A model generated the notes under the pieces. That model was not told the DNA's origin, searched no databases, and saw nothing but the letters and a program-made list of their open reading frames with translations. 64,000 nucleotides of DNA from Trichoplax sp. H2 (lineage: Eukaryota > Placozoa > Uniplacotomia > Trichoplacea): positions 558,001-622,000 of the forward strand of contig NOWV01000002.1 of assembly GCA_003344405.1 (NCBI GenBank), in the 5' to 3' direction. A program made the translations under genes and the position numbers. This document shows positions 51,621 through 64,000 of this stretch, in pieces; position 1 is the stretch's first letter, and each line of letters opens with the position of its first letter.

Positions 51621-54600
51621 CTACTTCTTGATACTAGACGAGGTACTTTTGCTAATAGAGACTTTACTATTGGCCGCCGAGGTGGGCTTGCGACCTATCG
51701 ATGTAGATAATTTAGAGTCCTGGCCAACTCGGATACTACTGCCCTTAGTAGAAGATCTCTTTCCATCTGGCTTCTTTTGAAGCTTCAAAAGAGCTGTACC
51801 TTTCTTTTTCTCTTTTGAAGGCCCTTCACTAGGCTGTTTACTTGCAGCACTTTGGATAGGCCTTCCTGTAGCTGTAACAATAAAATGCGAAAGATATACA
51901 TTTTATTTAATTCACTATGATATGCCGTAGGCTATTAGGTCTTTGAGGATTTTATTCAATGACAATGAACTACTTCCTTCTACACTTTCTCTAATTTAGT
52001 GTTATACCTAAAAATCTTATAAATGTTAAATATTAACCTGAATCGATTTTATAACATTCATCTTTATGACGAGCATTCCAAGCCCGAAGTTTACACTGCT
52101 TACTACAGTAGTAAACTTTGAGGCATCTTGAACACGCTGTAAGCCTTACACCAATCGATCGTCCACACTCATAGCAATAGCAAAATGATGGTTTAGCAAC
52201 GAATCGATGTCGACCTTGATGATTTAAAACATATCAAAGGGCATTAATAATAACAGTAGATCAGATAAGACAGAAAAAATCTCTTCAATATACAGTAATG
52301 AAGTAGACAATATCCTTGTGGGTCAACCGAAATATTCATTCTCCCATTTACATTAAATAGACAGAAAATGAACAGTTACATCTTCCACTTACCAGGTGTT
52401 AAGCGGCGGGATCCTCTGCTTGAATTTTTAGTATTTTCGGTAATTTCCCCCTCACCACCAACGGTAGATGTTTTAATACCCAAAGAACCGACCGTTTCTA
52501 ATAAAATTAAGGGGATAATGACTTTACACCACTAACACTTCAAGGCTTATTGCCTATGGATGTTTAAGACTGGTACGGCTTCAACGAACACTAATACATC
52601 ATTGTTGTTAACATTTTTTAATCAAGATCATGTTGATTAGAGTTATATCCTAGTAACAATTTTCATTTTAACTATTAATCCTAAATCACTTCAAGTAATG
52701 TCCTCTCTATTATATTATTACTGCTGTCAAAATTCTGCTCTTTAACATCAATAGTTAAATCTACGTAATTTACTATATACTAGAACTAACGTGTAGTTTC
52801 TGGACGCCATGCCTCTGCAGCATTCTTGTCTTTGGTCACTCTCTCTCGTAAAGCATCGCTATAATGGGCAAGGATACGACGTCTGGCATTATAGCATTCT
52901 CGTTCATTAGGAGTTAAAGCATGATACGGTGTATGAGCAATTTTTTTATCCTATCAGTTTTATAGTTGGAATAATCAAATGATAGCCAGATATTATGATA
53001 TATTCTATTGAAAGCTTATTGTCTATTCCATATTAATCCCATAAATGCCAATTTTTTTATGTCTTTTGACTAATCATGTCTGGCACGAGCTTAAATCACA
53101 TGGATAGCTATAATAATCGTAAATTGCTAACCTGATGAAATGCATGAAAGGCATAATCAACGGCAGTGCCTGGCGGTAATTTCTTGGTTACAACAATAGG
53201 TTGAAGAATATCTGCGCCAGCTTTAATTAACTTATTAATTAAGCGAATTCGATCATCTAAGGTACGAAAGCGTTCTGCTTCTAATGTTGATGCAGCCGCT
53301 AAAGCAGATCCAACGCCAAATCCTAACGGCTGATTGGGATCGACATTATTCTTCAAGAGTGTATCGACCGCCTATTAATAGTAAAGTCAGTTCACTTATG
53401 TTTTATTGGCTAGATATCTTATTTTAAATGGAATGTAACGACGTAGAATAAATATTGAAGGCTACTGCCATAATTTGAAATGGGGTAGTTATGCTTTCAA
53501 TACTATCTTGAAAGTCGTTAAGATGTGTCATTTTTATACTTGATTCAAGATAAAATGATATTAGTTTAGAAGAGAAGGATAGGCTAAAAGATATCTTACC
53601 AGATCATTTCCATGAATGATGGCTAAGGATAAAGGTGAATGTCCATTGCACAACAGATGGCAATCTGCTCTATTACTGATCAGCATTTGGACGATTTGGT
53701 TTGCTTTCTAGAGGAGGATCAAATTACACACAAGATTTATTGTTTTTTAGAAATGATATGATAGTCCTCGATATTATTTTAAATTTTACAATTATCGTAG
53801 CAGAAAGTAAGGTTCAATCCATGGTAATATACGTATTAATAATAGATGTATGTTATGGATCGTGCCGGTTATCCATCTTTTTAGAAACGATGTTATGCTC
53901 AATTTGTTATTCAACTATTTCAAAAGGAAAATAGAATTTCAGGTAATGTATCTCGCTCGTGCACATCTAAAGTCAATTATAATGTGGAATTTATGATTTC
54001 TATTTTATTTGGGAAATGACGTTACACTTATTGATATTCTATTTTAGCTACTGCAGAAGAAAGTAAGATTATTCTGGATATGTTAATTAGATACTATAGT
54101 AGTAAAGATTATTTACAATTTTCACATTGCGCTTTCATTAAAATGACACTCTTTTTACTACTATTATTTTTACTTATGGAAAAAAGAAATGTGTAAGAGA
54201 TTCTACGTCGTCCATTATAGTGTTAATAATATTTTGTTATTTTAAAACTGCATTCCATGTTTGTAGCTAATATAATAGATGGCAATTTTGTAATCCTAAA
54301 ATAGGAATAAAAGTAGGAAGATGTGATATAGGAAAGCTATAGGTGTAACTAACCTCGAAGTTATCTTGGCGTGAACAAGTGATATGTAGAGCAGTTCTTC
54401 CGCCTTCTCGAAAGTTATTATCGCAAGCTTTACAACACAAACTAGATCCATCTTTAGTCAAGCCACCGTTGCAAGCTGTAGTAAGATTTGTTATCGTCTC
54501 GGTTAAATGTCGATGAGTAAAATTAAGATGATTAAGACTTTGGCGATGACGGACGACATGATGGCTGCCTTCTTGATCATGTGAAGGCTGATTGTGATGG

Positions 54601-57600
54601 GATATATCTACCATTTTGATATCATCTTTTAATTTACTCAATTGGATATAAGCGTTAGCAAGTTTAACACCGTTCATGCAGGATGCCCGAGTATTGGTTG
54701 GAGCACCAGCTTGTAGCAGCATTTCTGAAATATTGATTCCATCTTCACCTGGTAAGGCTACAGCAATATGTAATGGCGTTAAACCGCCCAACTGTTGAAT
54801 ACAGCAATAACGGAAGGAAAAAAAATCACGGCGTTAATGTTAGAACTTTTTATATCAATTTAATTCTATCCATAGGAATAAAAGACGACACTCTTTTCTA
54901 TTTACGCGTATCTTTATACTAAAAGAATATTCCTCAGCAATGGACTATTAACGATTTTGAAATAGAACTATCCAATAAGTCATAATTACATAGCTCCATT
55001 TCCATAACTTTGATGTTGCTATACTTACTTCGGTAGCCATCTTCACTGATGTATTTGCACTGCATTGGAGTAACATTTTAACAGAATTGACATCAGCGGC
55101 TTTGACAGAAAAAAAGATTGGAGGATAAGGCACACTGGAAGTATTTGGATTTGCTCCGCGTTTGAGAAGGAGTAGCAGCATATCTTGTAGTGCGTCATGA
55201 CTATTTCAATAACAGTAATGGTAAGGAATTAATTACTCGTTCTTTCTTGCTATCAACATTAATCAAGAAATGATAGACATCAATGTTGTGATCAGTGAGA
55301 TTACCAACAAAATTTCATCATGATTATTTAATTAAAGATTATTAGAAATAATTCATTCCTTCTTGTCATGTGTAGTAGTCAAGAATGATCATTGTTCCAA
55401 TTGATCATTCTTTCTTGCTATTAAATTTAATTACTGTAAAAGATGATATTGTAATCGCTTGCTCTATGACTACTTATGATAGTCAATATATATATATTTA
55501 TTGTGACTCTTAAAATTTTAGGAAATAACAATTCTCTCTTAGGCAATATGCTCCTATCAAGCAATCAATCAAAAAATGATGATATAGTCGTCTACTCTCT
55601 GATTAATAATGCAGTTCAATATACTCATCAAGACTCGTAAAGTTATAGTATCCACTCTTTCTTGCTATAGACTTAAGTCGAAAGATAATACTGTAGCCGT
55701 TTACTCCGTAGCATGGACTTCTAAGAGAAATTCTCGTGAAAGCCCCTGTCCATAGCCACTATTCCAAGTTAACTTACTTATCAAGACTCTTCAAATACTG
55801 CACTATAAAAAGGGATTTATATCTTCTGTGGCAACGTACTTTGTTCGAAAGATGATGAAGTAGCTATCTACTTTAATATTACTAACAGAACTCGATTGAC
55901 TTGAAGGTCTAAATACTCATACTGTAAAATATCTCAACCCTTTAGGCACTGTATATATACGAGTAGTTCATTCACCATTAGCAGATACTGCATTTTAATC
56001 AAAAATGATTTTCCTACTTATAAATCTCTACATACTCAATTTTATCCAATGTTAATTTTGGTTCTTTGTTTTGATTTTTCTGCCGTTTTCCTGCTCCTTT
56101 TCGACCAGTGTTAACTTCTTCATGATGTTGTGGCTGCGATGTTGGATTCTTAACCAAACTATAATAACTAACCATGTTTTCACTCACTGTTGTTTCAGGG
56201 ATGATTTCGCCGCCTTGAATAGGATGATTTACATCAATAGGTAGCTTTCTTATATCACTCGATAAACGATGATCTAGGTTTTGAAACATAGAAATACCTT
56301 CCTGTTCGCTCATTTTACTATTATAACTTATAGTCAGTTTATTTTGTGATTTATTATCCATAATTACGCCACTAGCCGGTTGCACCTCGTTATTAATGGG
56401 CTGGATAAAGGGTCTTGAATCATTACGTAGTAACTGAGTATCTTGTCTATATCTTTTGGATTTCTTATTCGTAGCAGCGGTTAATTCTGCTATATTCTTC
56501 TTAAACGTGCGAATAGGATAGTATAATACTGTACAAGCAGCTAATGGCGAAACACCTTCGTGGTTAATTTTGTTAATATTGGCACCATTATCCAATAAAC
56601 AATTCATGACATCGCTATGGCATCCAAGCTAAAAGTAAAATCAGTAAAGTTAATTATCCTTCCCTACTTATATCATGTGATGATGCTAATCATATACAAC
56701 TGTTTGTTAATTTACAACTAGGAGAAAAAATTTATTGATTAAAAAATACTCAGCCATTAAAGTATGAAAGCATTAGTATCATATTATTATCGACGTGTAT
56801 AATAATCATTCGATGATTTTACTGATTTATAGCGAAAGTGAGAGGATTAATAAATTACCGTTGCTGCCATTAAAGCTGTATATCCATTTACGTCGCTAAC
56901 ATCGATATTACACCGATCAGACGTAACTAATTTATATACCAATGGTAAATTTCCCACTGCGGCTTGACGTATTAACTCTTCTGACATTAGTTCCAATGGC
57001 CCACGGATACTTGTCGATTGGCGTTTCCCTTCCACTATAGCTTGTAATACAGGGCGCTGATGAATAAATTGCTGCCAAGGCGTCAGTTGTTTTTGTCCAC
57101 TAAGATGCAGTATTTGCAGATCTTTACTAAGATTATCATCAATACTGGTATACACAGTACCATCATGGAGTGTCTACATGTGAATACGACGATAACAAAA
57201 TAGTTAATATGATTAGATTGAGACCTCTCATATTCTATCGGCCACGTGCTCATAATCGTATAGTAAGATATTATATAAAAATAGGTAAAATTTACCTTAT
57301 CATTCTGACTATTCGTAGATTCGGTCATTATTTCTTCTTTAACCACCGTTGTCAGTTGTGATTGCCAGCTAGATCGAACATTACTCGCTGATACATAATC
57401 ATTTCGTCCATGATTAATTGTAAAAGCGTCCTCAATTTCAAAGCAAAATTGGGCTAAATGCTCCTCTTTCCAAATTCCAATGTCTTCTTTCCCTGAATCT
57501 TTATATGTAAAGATTCCAGGACCATTCCTCTGATCAGCGATATAGATACCCTACAATACGAACATTTTAAGTATTTAATCGCATGCCTGATGAATAAGCA

Positions 57601-58192
57601 TTAATGAAGCAATTTCTCGTACTTCGAATTGATCACCATTCGGGAAAATAAACACGCCATAGCCTTCTTTCCTGTCATCAACAAAATCACCTTCAAAGTA
57701 TGCACCTGAACTCCAAACATATTTGCCTTTACCGCATCGTTTATCATTTATGAATTGGCCTACGTAACTCTGGTAGCAAGTAAATATAGGGTATCAACAA
57801 TTTTAGATGTTGCTTAGTTTATGTGACATTTATTCTATATACACTAATTGAATCATCATTTTTATAAGACATATAGTAGTACAGTAAATTATCGGTGTTG
57901 TCATTCTTACCTCCCCATTAGGCCAAGAATGATGGCCATGGCCGTGTCTCATATCATTTTCTAGTTCACCTTCATATTTTGTGCCATCACTCCAAGTTTC
58001 AATTCCATATCCATGGCGTTTATTATCGACATAATCACCTTCATAAGCATCGCCATTCGGCCACCGAAATAAACCTTTACCGCTTCGATGAGGTCCTTCA
58101 ATATCGCCGCTATAAATTGCACCACTGCGATATTCTATGTGCTTGGCCGTACTTAATTTACGTTTGGAGGAAGATAAACTTACAACGCTCAT
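51621..58192 (-). CDS. ANKMY1: Ankyrin-repeat, MORN and MYND protein 1, 13 exons
   Basis: Minus-strand exons 57911-58192, 57623-57769, 57296-57550, 56859-57173, 56018-56628, 55029-55200, 54354-54791, 53600-53707, 53132-53371, 52791-52950, 52393-52497, 52038-52214 and 51621-51871 give 1086 residues (human 941). Five MORN-type units open the protein ([67 protein letters not shown]). Ankyrin repeats follow from about 260 ([77 protein letters not shown]). A MYND zinc finger is at about 958-998 (C958/C961, C972/C975, C981/C985, H994/C998). The tail is lysine- and serine-rich. Domain order is that of ANKMY1, a poorly characterised protein; MORN-MYND proteins often act in cilia, which is only a hint. 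Exon phases agree throughout. Confidence 0.92.
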
Positions 58193-59846
58193 CTTGTTTG
58201 TATCTATTATATATATAATTCGTTTGCTAGAATAGACTATTTAGTAGAAAAGTGTAGAAATTTCACCGTAGTGCCTAAATCAACTGCCAATGCTGATTAG
58301 CATGCAGGGAAAAGGAATTTATATCCGTAACGCAATTATATGCTATAACGTTTGATTGTTCTATGAGGGGATATAGCAAACAATTATTTACTAGTGGATT
58401 AAAGTTAACTAAAATTCTTATTCTATCTTACGAACTAGAGAAAAGCTGCTGTGTAGCAACTAGTAATGCATAAGGTACTTCAAGCTTTCCACGAAGTGAT
58501 ACAGGATCAGAAATGATTACAAGCCCTCAAGCTTTTGTGTGATTCAATATTATGTCTATTTCCTATACAGTACTCTTCGAGGCGATAGTGGATGCAAAAC
58601 ATAATTTCTAATTATAATATAAATACCGTAAAATGAATAGAGTGATTTCATTAAATGGTTGCTAGGTAACGGAGTACACCAATCAAGGGAAATTTCCATC
58701 GCGCATGTCCAACGGGCATCAACTAGCCAACCAAGTATCTGCATAGTCATAAGTCCTACTAACTAGTAAGAATAGTAGCTCGCTTTCATATAACAAGTAG
58801 TAGTACTCCCATATGACAAATTTTACGAAAGGTTCTGTATAGTAATTTTATTTTGCAATCTTCGATATCTCAATTGAAATCTTATTGCACTTCAGACCTA
58901 CTGTATACAGTATGAAATTGTAATGTTGTATTCAGTTTAGATGCAGGAATTTATTGAATATCGGAAATATCATACGATGGTTGAGCTAAATAGAATGGGT
59001 TTATTCCTATCCTAACAGATGAACCGTTTAGGGGGGGGGGTATTTACCCAGTAGGATAAATGAACTGATAATTCACAGATATAGTAATACGTGTACTGAT
59101 AACATAACGATAGCGTGTAAATACTATTTTACGGATAATTGGATTACAAGAGTTAAGTTACGGATTAAACATTAGGTATTGATCATGAATTAAAGCTGAC
59201 TATGAAACTGACTATCTAAAGTTATTCAACTTTTTTGAGATACTAATGATTCATTTAATTATTTGTTTACCGTATTAGTAAATACATTGTCGAAGTAATC
59301 TTCAGCAAGGAGTGTTATAAGCATTACTATTACCTTTACAGATATACAATATACTGTATACATATACAGGACCTCTAATAATTATAGTTTTAGATTTTTT
59401 AGTTTTGCATATACAATTTCAGATTCAAAACCTATGAAATTAGATTAAATTATAGTATTTTCACAATTTATTCCACATACAAGATTATACAGTAAAAATG
59501 TCGTAGTATATAAAATATACCATTGATGATAATAGTTCTAAGTTAGTAGTAAAAAGGATTTATAACATTAGCAACATGGTGCAAGGAAAGCGCACGGTTG
59601 CATTGCCATATTCAAGATACTTATTGTACCATATATCTAGTAATGTAAAAAAGCTTGTTTGTAGCTAAAGCATAGGCATGTAATTGTAAAACAATATTAT
59701 ACTGCATACGACAAGCAAAGCATCATACAATTATGTACAAATGTACAGCATTAAGTGGTATGTATAGTAAAATGATTCTCTCCTGTAATCAGCTACGAAA
59801 AGAATATACTAGCATTATACCCAAATGCAATGTAAACATTGAAGTT
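58193..59846. other. Intergenic region upstream of ANKMY1
   Basis: AT-rich; contains the ANKMY1 promoter and the 3' UTR of the FYVE gene. A run of ten G occurs at about 59031-59040. No gene is supported. Confidence 0.5.
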
Positions 59847-62800
59847 TTAGAAATCAATAGACATTGCTTTACGCATTTGGGCTATTTTTACATTGAGTTC
59901 TGATAAAGCTTTTTTACTGCCAAGGAATTTAGACGAAGTACTTCTAGCGCATAGCTGCCGGTAGATTTGCATTACAAGTACTTCACTTCTTTGAATAAAA
60001 AATTCATAAACGTATGATGATCCGCATTGAGAAGTTAGTCGTTTAGATGGCTTTACCAGACGGTTTTGCTGATAAGTAAACAATAAAGAAGGTTGTAAAT
60101 CTACATACAACAATAAACTAACGTTCCTATAAATGCCAGTTATAAATACCTCCAGTTGATATTTAAGAAAAGTATCTATAGTATTAATATGCTTGGAAAA
60201 GTCTTCGTTTCTTGCTGTAATGCATTTTTGTAATTCAATAAAGGATACCTACAATAATAGTAAAAGATTCGGGATGTAAAAGTAATTTATTCAGTATATC
60301 AATAATTAAGAACATATCGTTACAATTTAGTTTAAAGTACAATCAGGTAATTCATCTTTATTTAATACGTAAACTTTCATATGCAATCAGTGGTCTATGT
60401 GGGTGCAAATATAACGAATTTCGTCAAAAGTATTACTATTTATATTTATATACCTTTTCACATGGTAAAATCACGTCCGCTAGTTCATTTTGGAAGTGAT
60501 GCAATTGGCTAAGTATTAGGTATTCCATTATCAATTGCTTTACGTATATGTAAGTACCATTGATTGCCTAGCAACAAAGAATCCCAATAAATGCTATTAG
60601 ATAGCAAAATTGGCGAAATTGGACGCGACTTTGTACTGTATATCTCTACTCAATCATAAGATCTATCAATTAAAAGTTTAATGCAGGATGGCTTACATTT
60701 TTATTAACTTCGCTTTGAATTTCAGTTAGTACTTCTGGAGGAACCGCGTTCTCTAAGCGGATTTTCATATTGCGAAAAACGGTGATATTGTCGTAGTAGA
60801 ATTTAATACTGCCCTAAGAGATTATTTATGAATGAACGTGGTGTCATCTTGTCATTAGAAATCTTAGATAATTAATACGCGTGCAATACAATTTCAATAA
60901 CTTGCAAACTATGTGCAATTACCATCTTTACACATTCTAGTAATTTATTCTGTGTACTATTTTGCGACTTTATATTCTTTAAAGGCTGTAGAGAAAGAAT
61001 GAAACTGCTTAATTCATCTGAGATATCTATCTGAAAAGATAAACAATTTGGGAAAGATGTTTTAATACTTTGCAAATTGTATTCCAGTGATAATGTAAGA
61101 AAATTTGTACAAGATTGTATTATTATAAGTTCTCAATCGATCAAATTCAATTACCTGCAGTTTTGCAAGGGCCTGGATGTTATTTTGAATGTTTGGAGAA
61201 GATTTTGGGCTACCGGAGTTAATTCCCATTGACTCAATCGATTTCTGATACTAAAAGAATTAGATACATTTTTGTCTTAAATGAAACACAATTAATTTTC
61301 ATTTTGCACAAACTGCATCCGACCATACAGTTATAAAATCAAAAACAATCGATCATAAGACTCGTCGATATTTTAAATGTACTTACTTTAGGAAGAGACT
61401 CTTGCACTTTGGCTTTAATACTAGCTAGCTTGTTGTGAATTGCTGAAATTTCTTTAAAAAATTTTTCCTATAAATAGTCAGATAATATCATAGTACGCTA
61501 AAGTCATAGTCATAAATTAACCTTTCGAGAATCAAGCTTTAAAGCACGACTTTTAAGTCTTTCTGTCACTCATAACTCTTACCGCATCAGTTTCTTTTAC
61601 TTTAACTTGTACTTGTTTCTCGTTGCATTCGGCTTGATGAACTAGTAGATTTGAAAGTGCACTCTGACATTCTGTACACACTCTGAGATATATACAAATT
61701 GTAGGTTCCGATGAAGGACACTATTGACAAGAAATTATACGAGGCAAAGGTACGCTTAGGTATCAGTTGTAATCTTAGTTGAAATTAGTATTACTCACAA
61801 TTACATACCCCAAAGTCATTAATAATGCTCCATTTGACATTATATTTGTCAGAGCTTTCGTTTGGGACATAAAGCAGTAAATCTTCGGAAGAACATTCAG
61901 CACAAATTAAAGCTCCACAAACGCTATATTTTTTCAAATGTAACAGCGATAGAACACAACGTACAAATAAATTAATATCCTTGATATTAACCGATATTAT
62001 TCTTGGCTCTAGTGTTTGCTTATATTACAGTTTTAGTCGATCTGGATCAACGGCCATTACTACTACATTATGTTAAGAATTTATATATTGATTTTTACTT
62101 ATAGGTTATCATACCGACAATGCCTATTTTTTCGAATAAAAGAAAATTCTTTGGCACATCCGCAGCAATGCTTAGAAGCTGTAATTGGCTGTCAGAATCC
62201 GCTTAGATTAGTACTGTATACGATTGTTATGTACATACCTAAATATTTATAGATATTATCTTCCTTATATTTGAAATGGCTGATTTTTTAAATATCCAAG
62301 GATATAGTAGATTAGTAGAAATACTGTGTCAATCTTACCATCCAGTTATTTGATTTTTGCCATTCAGGTATGCCGTTAAAGCTGTTTAAAAAGAGCTTAG
62401 CAGAAGTAACCAATGATGAAGAAGAGATCATTCCTCTAAATCCATCTATTAAACGAGTTATTTCTGCATGCAGTAAAGCCGCAACTGATGGAGATTTATT
62501 CAATTTTCCGTCAACCTCCGATCTTGTTACGCTTCCACTTCTAATTAATACTCTTTCATCCCTCATTTGACGTTGAAAACGGGTATAATCTTGCATTAAA
62601 TTTGTCATGGTTCCCATTGCCTGAGCTTCAGGCTGATAACAGTGTAAACAGACCTAGAAAGAGTTACTTGAGTGTTATTAATCTGTTCTTAAAGTGACAT
62701 TAACATCGTGCAGGATGAAAAAATTTTTATAATCCTACAGGATCAAGCCATGAAATTTGCTAATAAAAGATTTTAAAGCTAATTTAGTCCATCAAGGTGA

Positions 62801-63811
62801 CTATATAACTATCACTTCAAAACGTCAACGAGTTGAAACAAGGATGATCTAACCTACCCTGTATAATTGCCCATTAACATGATAATTTGCTGTAGGTGAT
62901 AATCTTCTCTTATAGTTGCTACAACTGCCACAGAATATTTCTCCACATCTGCATCAAGACGAACTGATTAACAATTTGTAAATTTATACTAAAATTAACA
63001 ATTAAATCCTTAAGGAATATAGTTCAAATGCAGTAAGAACATAGATATAATTTGAACACGGCATACTGTACATGCATACCGCTAAATAAAAATTATATAC
63101 ACAACATTAAAAAATACAGCATATGAAATTTATTGTTTTGCTATGAAAGTAATCGCATTTTGAAGCAGTAGTACAACCATTACAAATACTAGACAACCCG
63201 TTCAATTGAAAGGAACGTTTGAGTTTGTTTAGGCTTGCTTTGCTACATTAATCAAATGTATCTGGTATTTATTATCGATGTTTATTAATTATTCTTGTAG
63301 TAGACCTGGCATGATTATTTGTAGTGATTTAACAGCTCTAAGTTTGTAAATTATATAATTCAATTGTATTTGTTTATTCTTAATACTGCAGTTCAACCTG
63401 AAATATAAAGCATACCATCGTGTGTGTGTGCATTACAATTATTACACAATATCTAGAGTCATATCTATCATGTAAGCGGTGAAAGCTACTGCACATTATT
63501 TAAAATTTCTTTAATTTTAATATAGCTCAAGAGAGTACTTTCACGTTCAAAGGAATGCTTAATCAAGTAAGTGATGAGGTAGCTTACATTCTGCAGTGGT
63601 GCCGTCTTTCAATTATAGTAAATTTCTTCTTACAATTTAAGTTGGCACAGTAATCTCTCATCTGATTTGGAACCCAATGGGACTGTGTAATAGGGGCTAC
63701 AGACACAGTGCCTTCATGATTTTGCAATAAATTTGTTATTTCGTCATTATAAGTATTCGAATCCGTGGTGTTAGTGGAATTAAGAATATCATAGTTATTG
63801 TTGCGAGCCAT
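59847..63811 (-). CDS. Two-FYVE Rabenosyn-5/Vac1-like endosomal protein, 12 exons
   Basis: Minus-strand exons 63588-63811, 62858-62948, 62339-62653, 62115-62188, 61809-61923, 61583-61720, 61387-61467, 61155-61250, 60923-61030, 60697-60813, 60150-60248 and 59847-60068 give 559 residues. FYVE 1 is at 45-110 (HWVP...C55..C60, ERRHHCRICGEIFCGSC, RVCLHC). FYVE 2 is at about 209-291 (C218/C221, IRKNRHCRVCGALICAEC, LRVCTEC); in it the basic RRHHCR core is partly degraded. After it comes a helical region matching Rabenosyn-5 (LRVCTECQSALSNLL, FFKEISAIHNKLASIKAKV, then LPKYQKSIESMGINSG). FYVE domains bind PI3P on early endosomes; Rabenosyn/Vac1 act with Rab5 and Vps45 in tethering. The ATG at 63811 lies nine bases after an acceptor-like CATGTAG, so a 5' exon, coding or not, probably lies upstream. 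No Rab5-binding NPF region is seen. Confidence 0.8.
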
Positions 63812-64000
63812 CTGGGATTCCTACATGTCAAATAAAAAAAGAATAGAATAGTAAACATTAACATCAAAATAAACTTCTCGTATAATAAATACCAGCGATG
63901 GGTAAAGATATTGCCATTAACGGTTATTACATGAAGCGATTGCATTGTAACATTATTTTTGGTATGGTAGTGATCGATAGCAGTTGCAGTGAGAATTTAC
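63812..64000. other. Upstream end of the FYVE gene, cut by the window
   Basis: On the minus strand an acceptor-like TGACATGTAG precedes the exon with the first ATG, so this stretch begins as an intron. A 5' exon, possibly with the N-terminal C2H2 finger typical of Rabenosyn, would lie near or beyond the window edge. Confidence 0.35.

Noticed and set aside
61509-61555. Possible extra exon (LKSRALKLDSRK) in the FYVE gene
   Set aside because: Its phase does not fit the flanking phase-0 exons, and the preceding gap of about 20 nt is too short for an intron. The gene is in frame without it.

Overview
This is nuclear DNA of an animal: AT-rich and intron-rich, with GT-AG introns that are mostly 50-700 bases long. 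I could join exons into nine multi-exon genes and two intronless ones. In every multi-exon gene the exon phases agree at each junction and the total length is a multiple of three, which is the main support for the models. The gene set (two TSC22-family proteins, H2A.X, UBE2T, an SMP lipid-transfer protein, ATP synthase coupling factor 6, homocysteine methyltransferase, TMCO3, glycogenin, ANKMY1 and a Rabenosyn/Vac1-like protein) is metazoan. Compact genes, many vertebrate-like intron positions and low GC suggest an early-branching animal, possibly a placozoan. That placement is inference.

Layout. 1-485: a 135-bp tandem repeat. 3287-5157 (+) and 6454-8491 (-): two TSC22-family genes that converge tail to tail. 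10908-11363: a duplicated 227-bp block. 11646-12126 (-): intronless H2A.X with a histone stem-loop. 12717-14109 (+): UBE2T, divergent from H2A.X. 15103-15520: a dense array of GTACTGTAC-type palindromes. 15642-23568 (+): an 18-exon gene for a membrane-anchored SMP-C2-C1 protein. 25611-25925 (-): ATP5PF. 26382-29717 (+): homocysteine S-methyltransferase with a 16-nt microexon. 30561-34749 (-): TMCO3-type antiporter. 34750-39900: apparently non-coding. About 39930-40406: a GC-rich island with a donor site, probably the first non-coding exon of glycogenin, followed by an intron holding three unrelated tandem arrays (40436-42960). 43457-49426 (+): glycogenin. 51621-58192 (-): ANKMY1. 59847-63811 (-): a protein with two FYVE fingers and a Rabenosyn-like core.

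How the genes relate. Most neighbours are unrelated housekeeping genes. The exception is H2A.X and UBE2T, two DNA-damage-response genes whose start codons are 590 bp apart and point away from each other. The most unusual product is the SMP-C2-C1 protein: it combines the TMEM24/C2CD2 plan (ER anchor, SMP, C2, basic tail) with a canonical C1 zinc finger, which among SMP proteins I know only from PDZD8.
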